A stretch of DNA of 53,769 nt from Promethearchaeota archaeon (GCA_029838195.1 JALGVJ010000025.1:1-53769), one strand, 5' to 3'; positions 7,460-17,764 are shown, counted from the first letter of the stretch. The notes: generated from the sequence alone by a model not told the origin. A program made the numbers and translations.

Positions 7460-10198
7460 ATGAAACCTAAAAAACTTAGTTCCTACATCATGATCATTTG
7501 TCTCATTGCCCTCTTTACTTGTAGCATGAGCATGTATTTCCTCATCCTTCCCACAAGAGGAGAATCAACCGCAGAAAAAAAACAAGTCCTCGTCCTTTCC
7601 GAAGGAGAGGATACCTTATTCGTGCAAAGTTTAAGGGTAGATGAAGACAACTTCGAGGTGATCGTTGGCGATATCTCATTAATTGATTCCGCCGATATCG
7701 TCATCCTTTTCGACGTGGACCTGCCCTCACCTGGCAAGGCAAGACTCGTGAACTACGTGGAAAATGGAGGGGCGCTCCTCATCTTCATGGGAAATGACTT
7801 GCACGCTGATCCTTCGTTATTATTAGATTTGAACTTGCTGACCACTACGAATTTTGAAATAAACGAAGAAACTCATCTTTTCATCGTGCGTGATGAAAAT
7901 CATCCTATCGGTAAGAATATTGATTGGAATTCAGCCCCAAATATGAAAGTTGATAGCATGACAAGAATTCCCCTTCAAAGTTTCAACCCGTCTGCCCAGC
8001 CCATTGTTGATACTTATCCTGTCTCTCAAAATCTTGCCATCGATGAATATCGGCAGCCCATTTTGGTGGAAATGAGCCGTGGGAAAGGAGATATCCTCTT
8101 TTTTGCCGGTTGGCTTGAAGAAGGTTATAACAAGGATTTCAAACTCTGGCCCTATTTTAATTACCTTCTTTATTCTATGTTGCTCGAAAGTCTAAATGAA
8201 TCCTTCGATACCTACCCCGTGTGGCCTTATTCCCCAGTTCCTCATCTTACTGACCAAATAATCCTCGCTATCATGATCATCGCTCTTGTGATATTAGCCA
8301 TCACGTTATATAAGGTCGTAAAAAAAAGATCTGCCACGAAAATGGATCAAGCAACGATTAAAGCATTAGAACGCATTGCTGAAGAAGAAGAAAAAAGAAA
8401 ACTGGAAGAAGCAAGAGCTCTTGAAGAAAAATTAGAAAAACACGTGGATTTAAAAGATGATTGGGAGGTCATCGGCATCCATCGTCAGCTCGGAGGATTC
8501 CTTTTTACCCTCTTTATTGGCCTCATCATCGTTATCCCCCAATTATTAGTCTCCAATTTCGTCATGCCTCAAATCATACAACCCTACCCCCAAGCCGCCG
8601 GATGGTATTATCTCACCTATAATATATTTCAAATCGCTTGGCTTCTCTTCGATTTTGGAACCTCCTATGCCTTGGCTAAATATTTTTCCCAATATCGGGT
8701 GAAAAACCCTGAAAAAGCCATTCATTACATTCAGATTTTTGTATGGTGGCAATTATTCACGGGTCTTGTCCAAGTTTCGTTATTTGCATTTATAGGATCA
8801 TTAATCTATCCGCATACCAATTTAGCTCACATGAGCTGGATCTTCATCACCTTCTCCTTAGTCCAATACCCGGGATTCTTTCTTGTATTCATGTACACGT
8901 TTCAAGGAATGCAGCGCTCGGATTATCACTTGATCCTATATGTTGCGTGGGAAGTGGTGTTTCTCATTATAGGGCAAGTAATTTTCTGTTATCTTGGGCG
9001 ATTATGGGGGGCAGCCAATCCTGCCATAGGAGAAGCGCTAGGCGCTGGGATAGGATATTCTATTGCAAGATATTTCGATTATTGGGCGACTTTTGCATTA
9101 TCCGTGGTTATCTTTAAGAAAATGGGATTCTCACCCACAACATGCTTCAGAATCGACTTTGACAAGGAAGAATTTCGTGAAGTGATGCGCTATGGTTCCC
9201 GCCTAGCATTTGGTGAATCATTTGTTCAAATCGGATATTTCCTTCAAATCCTCATCGCAAGTGCATTCATAGCAAATTATAGCAATGAATTTGGTTATTT
9301 TCAGCTCACGTGGAACATTGGAATGATAATTCAAATCGTCACGCTTTACGGGCAATCACTCTTAGGTGCGTTTAGTGAATCCACGGCCCATGGAAAGAAA
9401 ACATTAACCAAACTTTATATTTTTCAAGCATTCCGCTGGGGAAATTATTTCGCTTACTTTTTAATCTCTGTACTTTTCGCAGTAGGGGCAAAATTCATAG
9501 TAGGAGCAGCTGGTGAGGAATATGGGGGTCCTGCGGTGCGGTTTTTGGTACCCTTACTCATTTTTCACTCGTTTGGAGTTTATTCTTGGCTGGTTGATGC
9601 GGTATTTGAGGGCACGGGCCGGACAGATTTTGCTGCTTATGTTTGGATCATCGAGCAGACTGCGCGGGCAATTTTAATGTATATTTTAGTCGTGATATTC
9701 AAAGACATGATCATGGTTTTAATAGCTTACATACCTGCGGTTTTTACAAAAGATGTGGTGTCGTGGATTATCGTGAAATACAAGATCACGGATTACAAGT
9801 TGTACATCTATAAGACCTTTATTACACCGCTTTTAGCAGCAATATGCAATTACGTGGTTTTATTTTTTATTGGAGAGCTTTTTTGGGGCATTAACATGGG
9901 AGATAAGATCATTAACACGTCGATCATTTTCATAACCGGGATTTTCCTGTTCCTTTATTTCTACGCTTTCATGGACGGCTTTTTCGGGGGATATGATCAC
10001 AATACGATTCAAGAGCTCGAGAAAGCCACCAAGATGGTTAAGGGAAAATTGGGGATTCTTTCCAAGCTGATTTACAAGGCGGCGTATGCGGGTGCGAGAA
10101 TCAGTCCTCTTCATGATAAATTCAAGATAGATATTTATGAGACGGCCATGGAAGAGGCGTATGAGCTGACGCTTGAAAAGCGGATTTTAAAAATTTAA
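7460..10198 (+). CDS. fusion: extracytoplasmic GATase/ThuA-like domain plus MOP-flippase-like transporter
   Basis: A 912-residue protein. A signal or anchor helix (residues 8-27) leads into an extracellular alpha/beta domain (about 33-250) whose pattern (KQVLVLSEGE, then ADIVILFDVDLPS, then LVNYVENGGALLIFMGND) resembles glutamine-amidotransferase/ThuA-like sheets; no catalytic Cys-His pair is visible. A membrane helix near 270-290 and a short charged cytosolic coiled coil follow, and then about 12 membrane helices (350-860) of a MATE/polysaccharide-export (MOP) type. The C-terminal tail is cytosolic and charged. I infer lipid-linked glycan or polymer export with a sensory or binding head. The toroid protein 100 bases downstream is probably co-transcribed. 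The fold of the first domain is a visual inference. Confidence 0.65.
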   Translation: MKPKKLSSYIMIICLIALFTCSMSMYFLILPTRGESTAEKKQVLVLSEGEDTLFVQSLRVDEDNFEVIVGDISLIDSADIVILFDVDLPSPGKARLVNYVENGGALLIFMGNDLHADPSLLLDLNLLTTTNFEINEETHLFIVRDENHPIGKNIDWNSAPNMKVDSMTRIPLQSFNPSAQPIVDTYPVSQNLAIDEYRQPILVEMSRGKGDILFFAGWLEEGYNKDFKLWPYFNYLLYSMLLESLNESFDTYPVWPYSPVPHLTDQIILAIMIIALVILAITLYKVVKKRSATKMDQATIKALERIAEEEEKRKLEEARALEEKLEKHVDLKDDWEVIGIHRQLGGFLFTLFIGLIIVIPQLLVSNFVMPQIIQPYPQAAGWYYLTYNIFQIAWLLFDFGTSYALAKYFSQYRVKNPEKAIHYIQIFVWWQLFTGLVQVSLFAFIGSLIYPHTNLAHMSWIFITFSLVQYPGFFLVFMYTFQGMQRSDYHLILYVAWEVVFLIIGQVIFCYLGRLWGAANPAIGEALGAGIGYSIARYFDYWATFALSVVIFKKMGFSPTTCFRIDFDKEEFREVMRYGSRLAFGESFVQIGYFLQILIASAFIANYSNEFGYFQLTWNIGMIIQIVTLYGQSLLGAFSESTAHGKKTLTKLYIFQAFRWGNYFAYFLISVLFAVGAKFIVGAAGEEYGGPAVRFLVPLLIFHSFGVYSWLVDAVFEGTGRTDFAAYVWIIEQTARAILMYILVVIFKDMIMVLIAYIPAVFTKDVVSWIIVKYKITDYKLYIYKTFITPLLAAICNYVVLFFIGELFWGINMGDKIINTSIIFITGIFLFLYFYAFMDGFFGGYDHNTIQELEKATKMVKGKLGILSKLIYKAAYAGARISPLHDKFKIDIYETAMEEAYELTLEKRILKI

Positions 10199-10299
10199 AT
10201 CTCATTTTTTTTTTTAGCATTATTAGAAATTTATTGATTTTCAGGGCGCTTATTCTTGCATTCTTAAAAAATATCATACATGGGAAATTTTACTTTATT

Positions 10300-11343
10300 A
10301 TGAATAAGGGAGAATCAAGCCCATCACTCGCGATTTTTGAAGACAATCTATTCACGTGGGTAGATTCCTTTAAAATACCGGCTCAAGCAAGCTGTTATTC
10401 GGTCATTCGTTCCAAAAAGAAGCCTTCGTTGTATGGAATCACGGATATGGTATTTAATCTTTCGATACCGCAACGATTAGAAGAATATTTTTCCTCGTAT
10501 CGGGAAGAAAACAAGGAAGAGTGGGTTTCTCACATTCAATCTTATCAAGATCCTAAAACGGGCTGGTTCAAGGAAGGAGTATTCAATTACGGTTTTCATT
10601 TTAAAGAGCACAGTACGGCATTCGCCATCTCGGCCTTGCACTTGTTAGGAGGACGGCCTGTTTTTCCCCTGCGGCTTGCTAAAAAACTCAATACACGCAA
10701 GAAAGTCGAGAAATGGCTAAAAAAAACGCCCGAATGGGGGTTATTATATTGGCCGGGCTCGCATAAGGGGGGTGGGGTGGCAGCAATCTTTGCTACGTTA
10801 GGCCCCGAGTTTCATCCTCATGAAAATTTTTTCGAGTGGTATTTTGACTGGTTAGATGCCCGAGCAGATCCGGATATTGGTTTTTGGAGGTTGGGCTGGA
10901 TTCATAGGATAAACAAGAACAGGTTGACGATACAAGAATTAGGAGGTGCCGTGCATTATTATTGGGTGTATGAATTCATGGGGCATCCCTTTCCTCATCC
11001 TGAAAAAATCATTGATGCCACCTTATCATTACAAAATGACCTTGGATTATGGGATGGAGAAGTATCATATTGCATCGATTTAGATGCCATGTTTTGCCTT
11101 TTGAGAAGTTGCAAGCAAGCGGGAGGGTATCGAAAAGAGGATATTCAAAAAGCTGTAAAAAAATATTTAAGACATGTGATCCCAACATTAAATGATAAGA
11201 GATTCTTATTTGAGCAATATACCAGCGCTCATAAATTAACCGGATGTTTGGAGGCAATTGCGGAAATTCAAAAACATTATCCGCGGCTGGTGGAGACGCG
11301 GGTTCCTTGGCAAGAAACGTTAGACATTACGCCTTGGATTTGA
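10300..11343 (+). CDS. alpha/alpha-toroid protein (prenyltransferase/squalene-cyclase-like repeats)
   Basis: A 347-residue soluble protein rich in aromatic residues, with repeated helical hairpins carrying small-residue turns such as DPKTGWFKEGV, HSTAFAISALHLLGG and LSLQNDLGLWDG. This is the texture of six-hairpin toroids (prenyltransferase beta/squalene-oxidase repeats or glycan-processing barrels). I chose the ATG at 10300 over a TTG at 10234, which would add 22 hydrophobic and basic residues of AT-rich leader. It follows the flippase-like gene on the same strand, so a joint role in surface glycan or lipid handling is plausible. I do not recognise a specific enzyme; two conserved-looking acidic segments (DIGFWRLGW, SYCIDLDAMF) could line an active site. 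Confidence 0.6.
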   Translation: MNKGESSPSLAIFEDNLFTWVDSFKIPAQASCYSVIRSKKKPSLYGITDMVFNLSIPQRLEEYFSSYREENKEEWVSHIQSYQDPKTGWFKEGVFNYGFHFKEHSTAFAISALHLLGGRPVFPLRLAKKLNTRKKVEKWLKKTPEWGLLYWPGSHKGGGVAAIFATLGPEFHPHENFFEWYFDWLDARADPDIGFWRLGWIHRINKNRLTIQELGGAVHYYWVYEFMGHPFPHPEKIIDATLSLQNDLGLWDGEVSYCIDLDAMFCLLRSCKQAGGYRKEDIQKAVKKYLRHVIPTLNDKRFLFEQYTSAHKLTGCLEAIAEIQKHYPRLVETRVPWQETLDITPWI

Positions 11344-11458
11344 TTTTCATCAAGAATTATCATGTTAATAATCATGCTTTAAAATTTACTTTCGTTAATG
11401 AGGAGTAATTATCAGTCTCTTATCATTTTTAAAAAAAAGAAATGATGTAATTCATATC

Positions 11459-14368
11459 ATGTCCATGGATGAACATAGTCTCGCCGGGATTGATAGTAAG
11501 AAATTGACTCCTATGATGCAGCATTGGTATCACGTGCGTAAAAAATATCCTGAAGAATATTTAATCGCATACCGCATGGGCGATTTCTTCGAATTTTTTT
11601 ATGAAGATGCCGAGCGAGTGAGTAAATTATTAGGAATCACGCTAACCAAGCGAAAAGTAGGAAATGAGTCATATCCGCTAGCGGGCATTCCTCACCATTC
11701 CGGCAATTATTTGATTAATTTGGTAAACATGGGCCAGACCGTCGTGGTGGTGGACCAATTAGAAGATCCCGCAACGGTTAAGGGGCGAATAATTAAACGA
11801 GGCGTGGTTAAAATTTTGTCTCCTGGCACGATCATGGATTCAGAAATGATAAGATCGAACGAAAACAATTATATTGCAGCCATCGTAAAGGAAAAGAGAG
11901 GCTATGGCGTGGCATTTGCTGATTTAACCACGGGAGAATTCTTGAGTGCCGAGTATTCAGCAAAACTGAGAGATCCCATGGAAAAACTATTGAGTGTTTT
12001 TTCTCAACATGACCCCGTGGAATTAATCATTCCTTCGAAATTAAAAAATGATGAAAATTTATTAATTTTTTTAAAGGATTTAATGGACGCTCTAATTAAA
12101 CCTCATCCGGATCATTGCTTTACTTTGGAGGAAGCCCGGACAACAATTATGAGGCAGTTTAATCTTTCTAACTTGGAAGGGTTTGGATTAGAAGGGCATC
12201 CGCTTGCCATTCAAGCTGCGGGAGGGCTATTAGCGTTCTTGAAAGAAACCCAGAGAGACACGCTTCCGAACATTTTTAAGATAACGTTAATTCAAGAGGA
12301 AGGAATCCTTCATTTGGATTACATTACTCAGCAAAATCTTGAGCTCACCAAATCCTTATGGGAGCGGGGGAAAGACGTCACGTTATATTCGATATTTAAT
12401 TGTACGCACACTCCCATGGGAGGACGTTTGTTAAAGAAAATCATTTTAAAACCCTTAACGGACATTGAAGAGATAAACTATCGACTCAATATCGTGGAAA
12501 AATTCAAACAAGATATTTTCCTCCGCTCAGATTTACGTGAAAAATTGAAGGAACTGGGAGATCTTGAAAGATTTATAAATCGGATAAATTATTCGGGCAC
12601 GTGTAATGCCCGGGATTTGAATAATCTCAAGAATGCTCTGGGAAAAATCCCCGAAATAAAAAAATGTTTGAAAAAAGCAGCAATTCCGGAAATTTCAAAA
12701 TTTTTATCAAGAATTTCCGAGTTTGAGGAAGTTCGGCGCTTAATAGAAGAAGCTATAGAAGAAAATCCTCCTCCTACCGTGAAAGAAGGAAACATCATCA
12801 GATCGGGATATGATGAGCGAATAGATGAGTTAAGAGACATTCTTCATAATGGAAAAAAATATATTTTGGAATATGAACGAGCTCAGAAAAAACGATGGAA
12901 TCTAACATCAGGCTTGAAAGTGGGACATAATAATATTTTAGGGTATTACATTGAAATTACAAAAAGAACGCTTCAGTTCATTCCTAATATTCCTCCCGAT
13001 TACGTCGAGCGGCAGACATTAAAAAATGCAAAGCGCTTCACGACCGCCGAGCTGAAAAAATTAGAGGAAAAAATCATCGAAGCAGAAGAGAAGATTTATG
13101 ATTTAGAATATGAGCTGTTTTGTAAAGTAAGAGAAAAAGCAATGGAAAACACGCCGGTGATTTTAGAAACTGCCAGGAGCATGGCAATGATAGACGTGTT
13201 ATCCTCTTTTGCGGAGATAGCGGAAAATTACAATTACTGTAGGCCCGTCATTAATGATGATGACAAAATAATCATTAAAGAGGGACGGCATCCCGTTATT
13301 GAACAAATAAACTACATGGAACCGTTCATTCCTAATGATTGTTATTTAGATACAGAAAAAGAGCAAGTCCTCATCATTACGGGACCCAACATGGCAGGTA
13401 AATCCACGTATTTGCGTCAAGTGGCCTTAATTTGCTTAATGGCTCAAATGGGAAGTTTTGTTCCTGCTTCCTCTGCCACCATTGGAATAATTGACCAGAT
13501 CTTCACGAGAATTGGCGCTTCAGATGATTTGGCCCGCAAATTAAGCACCTTCATGATCGAAATGACAGAAACCGCAAAAATCCTTAATTATGCCACGACA
13601 AAAAGCTTGGTCATCATCGATGAACTGGGAAGAGGGACAAGCACGAGTGACGGGCAGAGCATCGCAATGGCAACTCTGGAAAAACTTCATGAAATGCAGG
13701 TCAAAACACTTTTCAGCACGCATTATCATCAGCTTACTGAAATCAACTTGCCACGCGTCAAGAATTATCATCTAGATATCATTGAAAATGAAGATGGAAG
13801 CATTAATTTTGTCCGAAAATTGAAACCGGGAAGCACGGATAAATCGTATGGAATTCATGTCGCTCGTGTTGCTGGCCTTCCCGATGATGTCATCATTCGA
13901 GCCTTTGCCATTTTAGAAGAGATAGAAAACCACGATCCCTTTATAAAAACCGTGCGAAATCATGATAATGAAAAACATGAGGAACAAGCCCTTGATAAGG
14001 TAATCTCAAGTAAGAAAAAAACCCTTGAAGCCCTAAATGAAAAATTAAATGCAATCAAAAAACAAATTTCTAAGCACGAAGAAGAATTGGAGCGAAAAAA
14101 TGCCTTGATCAAGGAAAAAGAGAATAAGATTCGAGAATTAGAATTGAAAAGCGAAGAACTCGTTCAAAAACTCTCCAAAAAGCCATCCTCTAAAAAAAAA
14201 TTCGTGCAAACCTCATTTTTTAAACCCATCATAAAATCAGAAGTAAAACTTGATGCTAATATAAAACAAGTGGTTGAAATCCTCAAAAATCTTGACATTG
14301 AAAATCTTACCCCTGTAGAAGCAATGAAAGCAGTGATTAAGTTAAAAGAAAAATTAGAAGAAAAATGA
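11459..14368 (+). CDS. mutS: DNA mismatch repair ATPase MutS
   Basis: Recognises mismatches and recruits MutL. The 969-residue protein has the MutS1-specific mismatch-wedging motif (GDFFEFF, residues about 40-46), the connector, lever and clamp domains, Walker A GPNMAGKST (about 642-650), DELGRGTSTSDG and FSTHYHQL. A C-terminal helix-turn-helix ends with the usual LTPVEAMKAVIKLKEKL. A charged coiled-coil insert (about 845-925) makes it longer than bacterial MutS. The ATG at 11459 begins MSMDEH. It is followed by nagB and mutL on the same strand. MutS1/MutL pairs are patchy in archaea and widely taken to be bacterial acquisitions. Confidence 0.96.
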   Translation: MSMDEHSLAGIDSKKLTPMMQHWYHVRKKYPEEYLIAYRMGDFFEFFYEDAERVSKLLGITLTKRKVGNESYPLAGIPHHSGNYLINLVNMGQTVVVVDQLEDPATVKGRIIKRGVVKILSPGTIMDSEMIRSNENNYIAAIVKEKRGYGVAFADLTTGEFLSAEYSAKLRDPMEKLLSVFSQHDPVELIIPSKLKNDENLLIFLKDLMDALIKPHPDHCFTLEEARTTIMRQFNLSNLEGFGLEGHPLAIQAAGGLLAFLKETQRDTLPNIFKITLIQEEGILHLDYITQQNLELTKSLWERGKDVTLYSIFNCTHTPMGGRLLKKIILKPLTDIEEINYRLNIVEKFKQDIFLRSDLREKLKELGDLERFINRINYSGTCNARDLNNLKNALGKIPEIKKCLKKAAIPEISKFLSRISEFEEVRRLIEEAIEENPPPTVKEGNIIRSGYDERIDELRDILHNGKKYILEYERAQKKRWNLTSGLKVGHNNILGYYIEITKRTLQFIPNIPPDYVERQTLKNAKRFTTAELKKLEEKIIEAEEKIYDLEYELFCKVREKAMENTPVILETARSMAMIDVLSSFAEIAENYNYCRPVINDDDKIIIKEGRHPVIEQINYMEPFIPNDCYLDTEKEQVLIITGPNMAGKSTYLRQVALICLMAQMGSFVPASSATIGIIDQIFTRIGASDDLARKLSTFMIEMTETAKILNYATTKSLVIIDELGRGTSTSDGQSIAMATLEKLHEMQVKTLFSTHYHQLTEINLPRVKNYHLDIIENEDGSINFVRKLKPGSTDKSYGIHVARVAGLPDDVIIRAFAILEEIENHDPFIKTVRNHDNEKHEEQALDKVISSKKKTLEALNEKLNAIKKQISKHEEELERKNALIKEKENKIRELELKSEELVQKLSKKPSSKKKFVQTSFFKPIIKSEVKLDANIKQVVEILKNLDIENLTPVEAMKAVIKLKEKLEEK

Positions 14369-14465
14369 GACCCTCATTATTTTCACGCTTTACAAATATT
14401 AAAACCAAATATTTCTTTTTTAATTCCAATTAGTAAGAAACAACAAAAATGAGAGCGAGTTTTTC

Positions 14466-15209
14466 ATGAAAATTTCCATTCTTTCCACGAAAAGGGAAGC
14501 TGGCAAGGTAGCAGCTAAGAAAGCAGAAGAATTGTTTTTACGGGTTTTAAATGATAAAAAAACCGCACGTTTCGTGGCTGCCACGGGGTCCTCCCAATTT
14601 GATTTCTTACGGGAATTATGCGCTTTAACCACGATTCCTTGGGAGCGAACGGAAATGTTTCACTTGGATGAATATCTGGGCTTATCCGAAGATCATCCTG
14701 CAAGTTTTAGGTATTATTTGAAAGAACGGCTTGTCAATAAGATCCATCTTGGTACTGTCTATTTCATTCAAGGAGATGCTCCTGACCCGAAAAAGGAATG
14801 TGAGCGATTAAATCACCTTATCTCTCAACATCCCATTGATATTACCTTCTTGGGTATTGGAGAAAACGGACATCTTGCATTTAACGACCCGCCTGCTGAT
14901 TTTAACACGAAAGATCCCTATATAATCGTGAATTTAGATGAAAAATGCCGTCAACAGCAAGTCGGAGAAGGATGGTTTAAGAATTTAGAAGAAGTCCCGA
15001 CAAGGGCCATTTCAATGTCCATCACCCAAATTTTAAAATCCACGTTCATTATATGTATCGTTCCTGAGAAAAGGAAAGCCGAAGCCGTGCGGGATTGCCT
15101 ATCTCCTAAAGCGCCCATATCTCCATGGCATCCCGCTTCTATTTTAAAAACTCATCCTAATGCTTGGGTTTTTTTAGATGAGGAGTCTGCATCTCTCTTG
15201 GAAACGTGA
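14466..15209 (+). CDS. nagB: glucosamine-6-phosphate deaminase
   Basis: Converts glucosamine 6-phosphate to fructose 6-phosphate and ammonia, feeding amino sugars into glycolysis. The 247-residue protein has the family signatures FHLDEYLGL with the catalytic aspartate, GIGENGHLAFNDPP, and the phosphate-loop-like ATGSSQFDFL. The sugar-binding segment VPTRAISMSI is also present. Length matches bacterial and archaeal NagB. It sits between mutS and mutL, 97 bases after mutS and 176 before mutL, so operon membership is uncertain and there is no obvious functional link to mismatch repair. Confidence 0.92.
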   Translation: MKISILSTKREAGKVAAKKAEELFLRVLNDKKTARFVAATGSSQFDFLRELCALTTIPWERTEMFHLDEYLGLSEDHPASFRYYLKERLVNKIHLGTVYFIQGDAPDPKKECERLNHLISQHPIDITFLGIGENGHLAFNDPPADFNTKDPYIIVNLDEKCRQQQVGEGWFKNLEEVPTRAISMSITQILKSTFIICIVPEKRKAEAVRDCLSPKAPISPWHPASILKTHPNAWVFLDEESASLLET

Positions 15210-15385
15210 GCTTGTTCCCAATGCAATATTTCGATGAAAATTTGGGCCTTAACTCGATTACGTGTTTCATGAAATTTAGACCCTCCTTAATTATATATTA
15301 ATGCCAAGAAATATTTTTACAAGAAGATTAATTTATTTGATTTTTTATGATATAATGAATTCGTTTACTGAATTATCTCAATAAC

Positions 15386-17257
15386 ATGGAAAGAAAGAAA
15401 ATAAAAAAAATAGTTCATGCGGAAAAAATTGCAGCGGGAGAAGTAATTGAACGTCCTGCGAATGTGGTAAAGGAATTAATTGAAAATAGTATCGATGCGG
15501 GCGCCCGTGAGATTAAAATTTTGATCAAAAACGCCGGCAAAACGGTGATTGAAGTAATTGATGATGGCGTGGGCATTCCGCCTGAGGAAATGGAAATCGC
15601 CTTTCACCGTCATACAAGCAGTAAAATTCGTTCAATCAAAGATCTTGAATCTCTTCAGACATTAGGCTTTCGCGGAGAAGCCTTGGCAAGTATCGCCGCT
15701 ATCAGTAAAATTCAAATTACATCACGCACGGAAGAAAATGAGTTAGGAACGCAATTAATCTTGGAAGAGGGTAAAGTAATAGAAAAAAAAAGCGTTTCTT
15801 GCCCGCGTGGTACTGACATGAAAGTGTTAAACTTATTTTATAATATACCCGCTCGCAAGAAATTTCTTAAATCAAATAACACGGAATTAGGACATATCAC
15901 GGATATCGTTCAAAGATATGCCTTGGCAAATCCGGAATTGCATTTTTATTATGTCCATGATGACATGCAAATTCTCAATTGTCCCTTATCAAATGATTTG
16001 AAAACCACGGTATTTCATCTTTATGGAAAAAACATTGCTCGCGAAATGATTCCCTTTGAATATACCGACAAGGAGAAATTCATTTATCTCCACGGGTTAT
16101 TAGGATCCCCTAAAATTGCAAGAAAATCCCGGAAAGATTCCAGTATCTTCTTGAATAAACGGTATATCATCAGTGATATCGTGTTCAAGGCAGTACAAGA
16201 AGCTTATAAGGGCACGCTCATGGTAAATCGGCATCCCTTCTTCATTCTTTTTCTCGAAATAGATCCCTCCCATGTTGATTTCAACGTGCATCCCAAAAAG
16301 CTACTCGTGAGATTTGAAGACGAGGAATTAATTCATTCTAAAGTTCATGAAGGCGTCCGCCCATTCTTGAAAAAGCATTTCATGAGAGAAGAAAAAGTCT
16401 ATGTGTCCACGGAATTAAAAGAGTTCATGGGTACTGATTCTTCATCACCTAAATCAAACACCGAACATGCTATAGAAGAAATAGAATCTGGAAGCACGGT
16501 TATTAAGCAAGAAACCTCAATGGATTCCCTCAATCTTCCTCCCGAATCAATCCAAACCTCTTTATTAGATCACGTGAGAGGAGGGCTGACTCAGAAGAAA
16601 TCCAACTTGGAAACCCTTATTCGAGAGAAATATATCGTGGAGAAAAATTTTCCTCGCATTAAGCTCATTTCTCATACAGGCCAATTAAGTAATAAAAAGT
16701 ATATCCTCTTGGAAGGCATGAATCAAGAGGGAGAAGAGGGGTTCTTCATCCTTGATCAACACGCAGCCTCCGAAAGGATTACAAAGGAATATTTCTTAGA
16801 ATTATTAAAAAGCTCAAAAAAACAAAAACAAAAATTAATCGTTCCCTTGAAAATCGAAGTTTCTCCAAGCGAGAAATATTATCTGCTGGAGAATCTTTCT
16901 CAATTTCAGGAGCTAGGATTTACATTCGAACATTTCGGAGGTAATACCTTCATCTTGAGGGATGTACCCCTCGTTTTTGATAAGACCATTAATCCATCCA
17001 TCATTAAAGAAATCATAAGCGATATTACGGAAATCGGAAAAGAACATTCTTTTTCGGAGGTCAAGGAAGAAATCATCAATTATTTATCTTGTCATAGAAG
17101 TATTCGGGGAGGGGAGGATTTAGCCCTCAAGGATATTCATGAATTGCTCGTGAACCTGGCAAGGTGTAAAGATCCGTTCCATTGTGCCCACGGCAGACCG
17201 GTTTTGAAATTTATTTCCTTCAAGGAATTAGACAAGCTCTTCAAGAGAACCGGATGA
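15386..17257 (+). CDS. mutL: DNA mismatch repair protein MutL with endonuclease motif
   Basis: GHKL ATPase that couples MutS to strand incision. The 623-residue protein has the N-terminal ATPase motifs ELIENSIDAGA, DDGVGI and GFRGEALASIAAIS, a linker of low complexity (about 350-430), and a C-terminal dimerisation/endonuclease domain. The nuclease motif DQHA-x2-E-x4-E is intact as DQHAASERITKE and the terminal CAHGRP metal-site motif is present, so this is a nicking MutL (no MutH needed). The start is the ATG at 15386. It is paired in orientation with mutS upstream, with nagB between them. Confidence 0.95.
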   Translation: MERKKIKKIVHAEKIAAGEVIERPANVVKELIENSIDAGAREIKILIKNAGKTVIEVIDDGVGIPPEEMEIAFHRHTSSKIRSIKDLESLQTLGFRGEALASIAAISKIQITSRTEENELGTQLILEEGKVIEKKSVSCPRGTDMKVLNLFYNIPARKKFLKSNNTELGHITDIVQRYALANPELHFYYVHDDMQILNCPLSNDLKTTVFHLYGKNIAREMIPFEYTDKEKFIYLHGLLGSPKIARKSRKDSSIFLNKRYIISDIVFKAVQEAYKGTLMVNRHPFFILFLEIDPSHVDFNVHPKKLLVRFEDEELIHSKVHEGVRPFLKKHFMREEKVYVSTELKEFMGTDSSSPKSNTEHAIEEIESGSTVIKQETSMDSLNLPPESIQTSLLDHVRGGLTQKKSNLETLIREKYIVEKNFPRIKLISHTGQLSNKKYILLEGMNQEGEEGFFILDQHAASERITKEYFLELLKSSKKQKQKLIVPLKIEVSPSEKYYLLENLSQFQELGFTFEHFGGNTFILRDVPLVFDKTINPSIIKEIISDITEIGKEHSFSEVKEEIINYLSCHRSIRGGEDLALKDIHELLVNLARCKDPFHCAHGRPVLKFISFKELDKLFKRTG

Positions 17258-17441
17258 TGTGTAAAAGGACATGTTTTGACAAGAAATTTCGATGATTTAA
17301 AAAGGCTTAAATACTTAAATCCGTATTGAATGCTTGAAAAAGAAAAAATGAATCAAGAGGGGTTCTTAAATAACTGATACAATAAAACTAACTATAAAAT
17401 TCCGTTTGGATTTAGGTCTAAAAAGAAAAAGATATTTTTCT

Positions 17442-17708
17442 TTAAGCTTTAGAAAACGCTATTGCTTCTATCCCTTGTAATCCATCAATTTTTTGTAAAT
17501 CCTTTTCTATCCTATCCGTTCCACCCCATTCTTCGGGATATCTAATGCGAAGTCGTGCTTTTTTTAAACCAAAGGCTACGGGTATGATTTCATGTTGTTC
17601 TAAGACACAAGCTTCATCCAACACGCTTTTAACTTTCTCTATGAGAAGATCGAAATCAACTTCGGTCTCCTCAGGAATGATATCAATTAACGCTATAAAT
17701 TCTCCCAT
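17442..17708 (-). CDS. ef1b: translation elongation factor aEF1B (EF-1 beta)
   Basis: Guanine-nucleotide exchange factor for aEF1A in protein synthesis. The 88-residue protein has the usual length and the core pattern IPVAFGLKKARLRIRYPE with the glycine and lysine of the exchange site. The start is the ATG at 17708, which has AAGGTGG a few bases upstream; a GTG nine bases earlier is possible. The zinc-ribbon gene lies 56 bases upstream on the same strand, a pairing seen in many archaeal genomes, so the two are probably one transcript. Confidence 0.93.
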   Translation of the reverse strand: MGEFIALIDIIPEETEVDFDLLIEKVKSVLDEACVLEQHEIIPVAFGLKKARLRIRYPEEWGGTDRIEKDLQKIDGLQGIEAIAFSKA

Positions 17709-17764
17709 TTTTTCCACCTTCTTGAAACATGTAATTTTTTCGTCAATTTTTCTAGTAACTCATA

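Noticed and set aside
10234..10299. Longer N-terminus of the toroid protein from a TTG, as a signal peptide
   Set aside because: The added segment is hydrophobic but AT-rich leader DNA explains it; the ATG at 10300 is a better start and the protein has no export features.
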